Shown here: positions 57,593 to 64,000 of the stretch, piece by piece | Layout: every line of letters begins with the position of its first letter | How positions within the stretch are numbered: position 1 is the stretch's first letter | From: Gemmatimonadota bacterium | GTDB taxonomy: Bacteria > JAAXHH01 | Length of the DNA: 64,000 bases | Assembly: GCA_009841265.1 (NCBI GenBank) | Contig: VXMB01000014.1 | Coordinates: forward strand, 289,490-353,489 | Direction: 5' to 3' | Position numbers and translations under genes: made by a program | The notes under the pieces: model-generated | Databases searched by the model: none | The model's input: the letters and a program-made list of their open reading frames with translations, nothing else | What the model was told of the DNA's origin: nothing

Positions 57593-58732
57593 ATGGAAGA
57601 AACACTCGACCGCCACGAGCACTACCTGCTTAAGAAAGACGGAAGGTTCCTCATCGCCGAACTGCGCACCCCCCACCAGGTGCTGAGTACCTCGGCCTGC
57701 AGCGGCGGAATGACCGACCGCGTCCGTTTTCTCGTCAACCACCAGAGCGTCGAGGGCCAGGGCCACCTGGATCGTTTCGAATGGATGATGGAAATCGGCG
57801 AGACGGGATACCATCACCACGTGTGCAAGGAACTCGGACTCGAGCCGGAAGCCGTCGCGATGATGGGCACGGCCGCGAACATGAACTACGCCGCCCGGAT
57901 CGTGGAGACCTTCGCGGAACTGCGCGTATGCGCCGTCGTGACCGCCGGAGTCGAGGGTAACGCCGGCTGCGCGGGCGATCCCGCGGACTGGCATGAAGCG
58001 GAATCCGGGCAGATGGAGAGACATCCCCACGAGAGACATCCCCACGACGGTACGATCAATACGATGCTGCTCGTCAACTGGCCGCTTACGCCCGGCGCCA
58101 TGGCCCGCGCGGTCGTCACCATGACGGAAGGCAAGTCGGCGGCCCTCCAGGACCTGGCCGTTTCAAGCCGGTACTCCCAGGACCTGGCGACAGGAACGGG
58201 CACGGACCAGTACTGTATCGCTGCGCCCCTGGACGGGGCGAAACGGCCCAAGGCCAGGGCGGGTCACCACGCGAAACTGGGCGAACTGATCGGCACGTCC
58301 GTCCGCCGGGCGACCCTTGAGGCGCTTAGGTGGCAGAACGGGCTGGAAGCGTCCAGCACGCGCAGCCTTTATCACGCGTTGAAACGATACGGGTTCAGTG
58401 CCGACCTTTTTCCGCCCGCCATGGAAAGCCGCCTGGGCGCGGAAGAATACGCGCTCCTGGACAAGAACATCCGGTCTGTCGTCCACGATCCGGGCGTCTC
58501 AGCCGCCGCATACGCCTATGCGGCGGTCTGGGACCGCGTGAGGTACGGGACGCTTTCTACTGAACTGGCCGCCCCACTGCTGAGACAGCAGGCCGCCGTA
58601 CTGGCCTCCGCTGTCGCGACGAAACCGGAGGCCTGGCCGGCCTGTTTTGAACAGCTTGCCGTCCATGAAGACGCGCTGCTGGATGCCGTCTATGACGCGA
58701 TAGCCCTGGGATGGCGTCTGAAATGGAACTGA
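57593..58732 (+). CDS. cbiZ: Adenosylcobinamide amidohydrolase CbiZ, with C-terminal extension
   Basis: A 379-residue protein whose first 235 residues carry CbiZ motifs: VTAGVEGNAGCAGDP, GTINTMLLVNWPLTPGAM, ATGTGTDQYCIAAP and GHHAKLGELIG. CbiZ removes the lower-ligand arm of adenosylcobinamide or of non-native cobamides so they can be rebuilt. It is usually about 220 residues; here some 140 additional helical residues follow. A loop contains a duplicated RHPHE unit (58016-58045). The ATG at 57593 overlaps nothing and follows the adenosyltransferase stop by 1 nt. Role of the extension is unknown. Confidence 0.9.
   Translation: MEETLDRHEHYLLKKDGRFLIAELRTPHQVLSTSACSGGMTDRVRFLVNHQSVEGQGHLDRFEWMMEIGETGYHHHVCKELGLEPEAVAMMGTAANMNYAARIVETFAELRVCAVVTAGVEGNAGCAGDPADWHEAESGQMERHPHERHPHDGTINTMLLVNWPLTPGAMARAVVTMTEGKSAALQDLAVSSRYSQDLATGTGTDQYCIAAPLDGAKRPKARAGHHAKLGELIGTSVRRATLEALRWQNGLEASSTRSLYHALKRYGFSADLFPPAMESRLGAEEYALLDKNIRSVVHDPGVSAAAYAYAAVWDRVRYGTLSTELAAPLLRQQAAVLASAVATKPEAWPACFEQLAVHEDALLDAVYDAIALGWRLKWN
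58016..58045 (+). repeat. 15-bp duplicated unit in cbiZ
   Basis: Two identical copies of GAGAGACATCCCCAC encode ERHPHERHPH, a His-rich loop inserted in the CbiZ domain. Confidence 0.85.
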
Positions 58733-59694
58733 CGGTTCTCGCGCCGGACCCTCTTCTGCTCCTGTGCGCGGTGGTGCTGGACGGCATCCTGGGGGATCCG
58801 GTCTACCGGTGGCACCCGGTGCGCCTGATGGGCCATACACTCACGGGCATTGAGCGCATGCTCCGCAGGATCGGACTGGACGGGTACGCGGGCGGGTGCC
58901 TGCTGTTCCTGGCGCTCTCCGTGTGCTGGGTAGGTGCCAGTGCGGCGCCGGCCCTGTGGCTGAACGGCCTGCATCCGGCGCTGAACGGGGTCTACCAGGT
59001 CTTCGTGATCTACAGCATGGTGGCGCTCAGGGACCTGTGCCGGCACGGCATGGCCATCGATCGCGCCGGGGACCTGGAAGGCGCGCGACGGGCCGTGTCC
59101 ATGCTGGTCGGTCGGGATACGTCCACCATGGACACCGCGGCCTGCCGGCGGGCGGGCATGGAAAGCCTGAGCGAGAACGCGGTGGACGGCTTCATCGCGC
59201 CTTTGTGCTGGTATGCCCTGCTGGGGTTGCCGGGCATCGTGCTCTACAAGGTGATCAGCACGATGGATTCCATGGTGGGGTACCGGACGCCCCGGTATGC
59301 GCGCTTCGGCTGGTGCGGGGCGCGGCTGGACGACCTGTTCAATCTCCTGCCCGCCCGGCTCACCTGGCTGCTGTTGGCGGGGGTCGCGTTTCTACTGCCC
59401 GGGTATTCGGGCCGCAAGGCGCTGTCGGTAGGCTGGCGGCAGCATGCCCTCGTTCCGGGTCCGAACTCCGGCTGGAGCGAAGCGGCGGCGGCAGGCGCCG
59501 TACGGCGGCGATTGGTCGGACCGGTCCGGCAGGACGGGAAGCTGGTTACGGAGATCTGGATCGGCGACGAAAGCGATCCGGAAGGCGGCCAGGCCGGCGA
59601 CCTGCGCCGCATGTGCGTCCTGGTCGTGGTTACGTGCCTGGTAGCGGTGATTCTTGCGGCGCTGCTCGTAGTCACGTTCGCTGATTTCCGTTAG
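58711..59694 (+). CDS. cbiB: Adenosylcobinamide-phosphate synthase CbiB/CobD
   Basis: A 327-residue membrane protein attaching aminopropanol phosphate to adenosylcobyric acid. GDPVYRWHPVRLMG near the start, NAVDGFIAPLCWYALLG and STMDSMVGYRTPRYARFG are family signatures, and 4-5 hydrophobic segments are visible. The start may be ATG 58711, overlapping cbiZ by 22 nt, or ATG 58723; the first is listed. CbiZ followed by CbiB is the expected order for cobamide remodelling: CbiZ frees cobyric acid and CbiB rebuilds the arm. No CobU, CobS or CobT gene is nearby. Confidence 0.92.
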   Translation: MASEMELTVLAPDPLLLLCAVVLDGILGDPVYRWHPVRLMGHTLTGIERMLRRIGLDGYAGGCLLFLALSVCWVGASAAPALWLNGLHPALNGVYQVFVIYSMVALRDLCRHGMAIDRAGDLEGARRAVSMLVGRDTSTMDTAACRRAGMESLSENAVDGFIAPLCWYALLGLPGIVLYKVISTMDSMVGYRTPRYARFGWCGARLDDLFNLLPARLTWLLLAGVAFLLPGYSGRKALSVGWRQHALVPGPNSGWSEAAAAGAVRRRLVGPVRQDGKLVTEIWIGDESDPEGGQAGDLRRMCVLVVVTCLVAVILAALLVVTFADFR

Positions 59695-59722
59695 TACCGT
59701 TCAGGCAACCTGGGTAAAGCCG

Positions 59723-60580
59723 TCACCTGACCACCCCGTAGAAGCGCGCCAGGAACCTGGGCGGGACGAAAAAGGTATAGAGCAGACGCAGCATCCAGGT
59801 CAGCAGCAGCGTACGCACCGGCCCGCGGCGTTCCCAGCGCCGCGCGGAGGTCAGCACGGCTTCGTCGATCCAGTCCAGTCCGCCGGCCTTCTTCAGCCGG
59901 TCGGCGAACCGGGCGTCCTCGAAGACCGGAATCCCGGGAAATCCCCCCACCGCCTCGAAGGCCTCCCGCGTGGTATAGATCGCCTGGTCTCCGTAGGTAA
60001 TGCCCAGGAAGCGCGAACGGAAATTGGTGCCCCGCACGATCCACCGGTATATCCGCTTTGCATGGGCGATGTCGAAACGGAATCGTCCTCCGGCCTTGCC
60101 GCGCTCGCAGATCGATTCGGCTACGAGCTCCCGCCATCGATCCGGAAGCCGCGTATCGGCGTGTAGAAACAGCAGCACGTCCCCGGACGAGGCCGCGGCG
60201 CCCGCGTTCATCTGGATCGCCCGGCCCCGCAGGCTGGATTCGATGAGTCTCGCCCCCGGCCGCGACCGGACGATCTCCGGCGTGCCATCGTCACTTCCGC
60301 CGTCCACGACGATGATTTCCAGGCTGGTCGGACCCGGCGGACCGGGCGACGTGGCCGGCCCGGCCGGCTCGTCCGGACGCGCCGAACCGCCGTCGAACTG
60401 TCCCAGGCATTCCTCGATCGTCGATGCCTCGTTGAGTGTGGGGATGATGACGCTGATCCGGGGGTCCCCGGCGCGATACTCATTTCCGTGCCCGGGCGTG
60501 CCATGGTCGAGCAGAGATGCCGGGGTCGACGAGGCCGGCTTATCCGAGGGTACGTTCCAATGACCAGATAAAGGCTTCAT
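59723..60580 (-). CDS. Family 2 glycosyltransferase (TIGR04283-like)
   Basis: A 285-residue GT-A glycosyltransferase. It has SVIIPTLNEASTIEECLG, DGGSDDGT and LFLHADTRLPDRW (DXD-like acidic site), and ends with FVPPRFLARFYGVV, characteristic of the TIGR04283 subgroup. A Pro/Gly-rich insertion (about residues 70-82, DNA 60315-60390) separates two GT2 blocks. AGGGAAG precedes the ATG at 60580, which overlaps the upstream aminotransferase by 41 nt. Substrate unknown; a membrane-associated glycolipid or glycan is likely. Confidence 0.87.
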   Translation of the reverse strand: MKPLSGHWNVPSDKPASSTPASLLDHGTPGHGNEYRAGDPRISVIIPTLNEASTIEECLGQFDGGSARPDEPAGPATSPGPPGPTSLEIIVVDGGSDDGTPEIVRSRPGARLIESSLRGRAIQMNAGAAASSGDVLLFLHADTRLPDRWRELVAESICERGKAGGRFRFDIAHAKRIYRWIVRGTNFRSRFLGITYGDQAIYTTREAFEAVGGFPGIPVFEDARFADRLKKAGGLDWIDEAVLTSARRWERRGPVRTLLLTWMLRLLYTFFVPPRFLARFYGVVR

Positions 60581-61814
60581 TTTCTTCCCTCGAACCCGTC
60601 GAAACGCGGATGTGGTTCGGTGAGGCCCACTGGCCGGCGCCCGCGCGGACCATGACCCGCCTGGACCACAGCTGGCGGACGATGCGCTGCGTCTCCCGGC
60701 CGAAGTCGGCCCAGAGAAAACACGCGTGGCTGGGTATGACCCGGGCGCCGAGCCGCTCCAGCTCGGCGGTCAGGTAGTCGTTTCCGTCCCATACGGCCTG
60801 CCGGGACCGCCGGACGTGCTCCTCGTCGCCCAGGGCCGCGGCGGCCGCGTGGACGGACAGGACGTTCCGGCCCAGGAGGCCCATGGAGAAAGGCGCCAGG
60901 CGGTAGATCACGTCCCGGTTGGCGACGGCGTAGCCCACCCGGATGCCCCCGAGACCGTACACCTTGGAGAAGGTCCGGAGCACGATCACGTTTTCCCGTT
61001 CCTTCGCGACCTCGATGAAATCCCGGTACGCCGGGTCACGGACGAAATCAACATAGACCTCGTCGATGGCCACGAGGACGTGGGGCGGCATCCGGTCGAT
61101 GAAATCCAGGATCCGTTCATGGGGCAGCAGCGCCCCGGTAGGGTTGTGGGGGTTGCAGATGATGACGAGGCCGGTGCGGTCGCCGATCTGCCTGCCCATG
61201 TCGTCGAGATCGTGGTTTCCGTCGGGCAGCACGGGCGACTTGCGCGCCTGCACCCCGTGGCCCGCGTCGCGGAGTTCGTCGCCGACGCGTATGATCTGGC
61301 CGTAGGAGGGGAGGGCTTCCACGACTTCGCCGTGTTTCATCAGGGCCTGCAGGGCCAGGATCTGGAGCAACTCGGTCGTGCCCACGCCCAGCATCAGGCC
61401 GTGGCGGTCGCCGGTGGCCTTGAAATCGAAACCCGAGGGGCGGGGAATGTCCAGGTCGTGGTGGCGGATGATGGCCTGCTGCAGGGTCGTCGTGTAGTCG
61501 TACCGGTTCATCCAGTCCTGGTGCTTCAGCACGGCTTCTATGGCCGCGGGGGAGGCACCCAGGGGATTCTCGTTAAAGGCCAGCCGCACCCGGCCCGGCT
61601 CGAGCCCCACGCTCTTTACGTCCGCGGGACGGCGGCCCGCAAGCTGGGCCGCAACCGCTTCCCTTGAATGAAGTCCCGCCGCAACCGCGTTCGGTCCCGG
61701 CAGTCCCGGCAGTCCCGCCGCCAATGCGGCTGCACCCGCCAGTCCGCCCAGTCCGCCGCGGAGGAAGTCCCTGCGCGATACGGGATCGTCCCCGTTGTAT
61801 TCGTCAGAAATCAC
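60540..61814 (-). CDS. Class I/II aminotransferase (HisC-like) with Tat signal
   Basis: A 424-residue PLP enzyme closest to histidinol-phosphate aminotransferases. The PLP Lys is in VLRTFSKVYGLGGIRVGYA (K284), NPHNPTGALLP and AIDEVYVDFV are present. The N-terminus SRRDFLRGGLGGLAG is a twin-arginine signal with a hydrophobic stretch, unusual for HisC. The start is GTG, overlapping the stop of rel as GTGA. An L-threonine-phosphate decarboxylase (CobD-like) role near the cbiB gene is possible because that family is HisC-like, but the opposite strand and the Tat signal argue for caution. Confidence 0.85.
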   Translation of the reverse strand: MISDEYNGDDPVSRRDFLRGGLGGLAGAAALAAGLPGLPGPNAVAAGLHSREAVAAQLAGRRPADVKSVGLEPGRVRLAFNENPLGASPAAIEAVLKHQDWMNRYDYTTTLQQAIIRHHDLDIPRPSGFDFKATGDRHGLMLGVGTTELLQILALQALMKHGEVVEALPSYGQIIRVGDELRDAGHGVQARKSPVLPDGNHDLDDMGRQIGDRTGLVIICNPHNPTGALLPHERILDFIDRMPPHVLVAIDEVYVDFVRDPAYRDFIEVAKERENVIVLRTFSKVYGLGGIRVGYAVANRDVIYRLAPFSMGLLGRNVLSVHAAAAALGDEEHVRRSRQAVWDGNDYLTAELERLGARVIPSHACFLWADFGRETQRIVRQLWSRRVMVRAGAGQWASPNHIRVSTGSREENEAFIWSLERTLG

Positions 61815-64000
61815 TTGCCGGGATCCTGCTCGAGGTGGTCGAAGACGTCCTCCGACACGTTACCGTATTTCACGCCTGTTTCCCGCTCCACCCGGTCCAC
61901 GCCCTTGATCTTCTTTATGCGGACGATCAGCCGGTCCAGCTGGCTGAGATGTTCCACCTCGATGCCGAAATTACCGTCCGCCATCCCGTCCGTGGTGTCC
62001 ATCGCGGCGTGGGTGATGTTGATGCCGGCGTCGGTAATCGTCCGGGAGATCTCGTTGAGCAGGCCGGGCCGGTCGGAACCGAAGATGCGCAGGCCGACGA
62101 TGAAGAACTGGTCCTTCTCCACGTCCCAGTGCACCTCGAGGCGCCGCTCCAGGTCGTCCACAATGTTCGCACATTCCTTGTTATGCACCGTCACGCCGCG
62201 CCCGCGGGTGATGAATCCGATGATGGGATCTCCCGGGACCGGCTGGCAGCACTGCGCGAAACGGATCATCAGGTTGTCGATGCCCGTGACTTTGACCCCG
62301 CCCCGAGATCGCCGCACCCGGTCCACGAACCGCGTCAGCACCGACTCCCTGGGCGGTTCTTCCTCGGTAGGCTCCTCCGGAAGCAGCTTCTGGGCGATCT
62401 GGGCCGCTGAATACTCTCCCCGTCCGATCGCGGCATAGAGGCGATTCGCATCGGACAGCCCGTACTCCTTCGCGAGAGCCTCCAGTTCGTCGGATACCTT
62501 GCGCTTGACCTTGAGCCGTTTCAGCTCCCGGTCCAGCAGGTCCTCGCCGAGGCTGATGCTCTGCTCCAGCGTGGCCTTTCTGAACCACGACCGGATCTTG
62601 GAGGACGCCTTGGTCGTCTTGACGATATCCAGCCAGTACGAACTCGGCGTCTGGTGCGGGGAAGTGAAAATGGTAACCGTGTCGCCGTTTTGCAACTTGC
62701 CGGCCAGCGGCGCGATGTTGCCGTTCACCTTCGCCCCGCTGCAGTGGAGTCCGATATCGGTGTGAATGGCGAAGGCGAAGTCCAGCACGCTGGCGCCCTG
62801 AGGCAGTTCCTTGAGATCCCCGCGCGGGGTGAAGACGAAGATGGCGTCGTCGTACAGGTCCATGCGGAGGTAACTCATGAACTCCTTCGGATCGGTCATG
62901 TCGGTCTGCCATTCCAGCGCCTGGCTGAGCCAGTCTTCCCGGTTCTCGCCGTCCTGGACCTCCTCCCTTCCTTCCTTGTAGAGCCAGTGGGCGGCGATCC
63001 CCACTTCCGCGATCCGGTCCATTTCCCGCGTGCGGATCTGGATCTCGGCCGTTTCCCCGTTGGACGCGATGATGGTGGTGTGCAGGGACTGGTACATGTT
63101 CATCTTGGGCCGGGAAACATAGTCTTTGAATCGGTCGAAGATGGGGGTGTAGAGGGTATGGATGATTCCGAGGGCGTGGTAGCAGTTGGGCACCGTGTCG
63201 GTCACGACGCGCAGGGCCAGCAGGTCGTAGATCTCTTCGAAAGGCCGGTTGCGGCGCTGCATCTTCGTGAAGATGCTGTGGAAATGCTTGGCCCGGCCGT
63301 TCACCGTGGCGTCGATGCCGGCGTCCTTCAGGGCCTTGACGATGGGCTGGCGGATCTCGTCGATCAGCTTCTCACGTTCCGCCCGCTTCTGGTCCAGCTT
63401 GCTCGCGAGATCCCGGTATACATCGGGAGACAGGAATTTCAGGCTGAGGTCTTCCAGTTCGGATTTGATTTTGGCCATGCCGAACCGGTGGGCGAGCGGC
63501 GCGTAGATCTCCCGCGTTTCGAGTGAGATGCGCTGCTGCTTCTCCTCTTCCAGGAAGGACAGCGTCCGCATGTTGTGGAGCCGGTCCGCGAGTTTGATGA
63601 GGATGATGCGCACGTCCTTCGCCATGGAAACGAGCATCTTGCGGAAATACTCGGCCTGGAGTTCCTCCTGGCTTCTGAAGGACAGTCCGGTGATCTTGGT
63701 GACGCCGTTCACCAGGACGGCCACTTCCTCTCCGAATTCCGCGGCCAGCTGTTCGATGGTCACCTCTTCCACGTCTTCCACCACGTCGTGCAGGAGCCCC
63801 GCCGCGATCGTCACGGCGTCCAGTTGCAGGCCGATCAGCGTAAGCACCACCTGCGTGCAGTGCACCATGAAGGGTTCGCCGGACTTGCGGACCTGCCCGG
63901 CGTGGTGCAGGGTGCTGAAATGATAGGCCCTTTCGATGAGGTCCAGCTGGGCTTCCAGCGCCTCGTCGGAGTCGATTTCCGGATGGGAAATGGCGTACTG
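61811..64000 (-). CDS. rel: Bifunctional (p)ppGpp synthetase/hydrolase, RelA/SpoT family, N-terminus cut
   Basis: 729 residues are in the window and the N-terminus lies past the right edge; the ATG at 63868 is inside the HD domain, not the true start. HD hydrolase motifs HHAGQVRKSGEPFMVH and LLHDVVEDVEEVT are intact. The synthetase domain has RFKDYVSRPKMNMYQSLHT, whose RxKD is typical of bifunctional Rel/SpoT rather than RelA. A TGS domain (FTPRGDLKELPQGASVLDF) and a C-terminal ACT domain follow. It is translationally coupled to the downstream aminotransferase gene. This is the stringent-response regulator. Confidence 0.96.
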   Translation of the reverse strand, partial: QYAISHPEIDSDEALEAQLDLIERAYHFSTLHHAGQVRKSGEPFMVHCTQVVLTLIGLQLDAVTIAAGLLHDVVEDVEEVTIEQLAAEFGEEVAVLVNGVTKITGLSFRSQEELQAEYFRKMLVSMAKDVRIILIKLADRLHNMRTLSFLEEEKQQRISLETREIYAPLAHRFGMAKIKSELEDLSLKFLSPDVYRDLASKLDQKRAEREKLIDEIRQPIVKALKDAGIDATVNGRAKHFHSIFTKMQRRNRPFEEIYDLLALRVVTDTVPNCYHALGIIHTLYTPIFDRFKDYVSRPKMNMYQSLHTTIIASNGETAEIQIRTREMDRIAEVGIAAHWLYKEGREEVQDGENREDWLSQALEWQTDMTDPKEFMSYLRMDLYDDAIFVFTPRGDLKELPQGASVLDFAFAIHTDIGLHCSGAKVNGNIAPLAGKLQNGDTVTIFTSPHQTPSSYWLDIVKTTKASSKIRSWFRKATLEQSISLGEDLLDRELKRLKVKRKVSDELEALAKEYGLSDANRLYAAIGRGEYSAAQIAQKLLPEEPTEEEPPRESVLTRFVDRVRRSRGGVKVTGIDNLMIRFAQCCQPVPGDPIIGFITRGRGVTVHNKECANIVDDLERRLEVHWDVEKDQFFIVGLRIFGSDRPGLLNEISRTITDAGINITHAAMDTTDGMADGNFGIEVEHLSQLDRLIVRIKKIKGVDRVERETGVKYGNVSEDVFDHLEQDPGK

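Overview
The window is a GC-rich bacterial chromosome segment with dense coding on both strands and no rRNA, tRNA, CRISPR array, transposase or phage gene that I could recognise. Five 2-oxoglutarate/Fe(II) oxygenases (PhyH, TauD and a related type), a sulfatase, an enolase-superfamily dehydratase, class V aminotransferases, FG-GAP/ASPIC repeat proteins and an outer-membrane autotransporter fit a Gram-negative heterotroph. The gene mix resembles uncultured, often marine or sponge-associated lineages such as Latescibacterota, Poribacteria or Gemmatimonadota. That placement is inference from gene content, not phylogeny.

Layout. 1-9.2 kb: the end of an ASPIC/FG-GAP protein, a Wzx-like flippase, rlmB, ppdK with a near-consensus promoter, chrA and a family 5 solute-binding protein. 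9.2-15.3 kb: a minus-strand run of sulfatase, D-threonine-aldolase-like PLP protein, TauD-type oxygenase, RtcB RNA ligase and enolase-superfamily enzyme. 15.6-31 kb: class V aminotransferase, an XPB-type helicase overlapping a Bax1/DUF790 nuclease, a 12-repeat FG-GAP protein, an ANT(6)-like nucleotidyltransferase, aldehyde dehydrogenase, two PhyH proteins, a kinase-peptidase-aminotransferase fusion and a SelA-like PLP enzyme. 31.2-35.5 kb: an autotransporter whose passenger carries a 358-residue tandem duplication with Cache-like modules; the first copy has a 1-nt frameshift.

The most interesting block is 35.7-54.7 kb. A 3558-residue reducing polyketide synthase (KS-AT-DH-MT-ER-KR-ACP-KS-degenerate AT) is the last gene of a tight operon that starts with E1-alpha, E1-beta and E2 of a 2-oxoacid dehydrogenase complex. 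A divergent promoter pair with overlapping -10 elements can also drive two plus-strand 2OG oxygenases. A standalone acyl carrier protein, an NCS2 permease with a C-terminal ATPase-like domain and an alpha/beta hydrolase lie at the other end. The simplest reading is that the dehydrogenase complex supplies an acyl-CoA to a synthase making a saturated, methyl-branched chain. The architecture recalls the small single-module PKSs (sup type) reported from sponge symbionts, so the PKS may belong to a known family even if the operon and the dead terminal AT are new.

54.8-59.7 kb is a cobalamin-riboswitch operon for cobamide uptake and remodelling: ABC ATPase, BtuC-like permease, PduO-type adenosyltransferase, CbiZ and CbiB. 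On the opposite strand at 59.7-64 kb, a bifunctional Rel protein (cut by the window end) is translationally coupled to a Tat-exported aminotransferase and followed by a family 2 glycosyltransferase.

No gene-free stretch over 300 bases lacks an explanation: the only one (54687-55179) holds the cobalamin riboswitch and its terminator.
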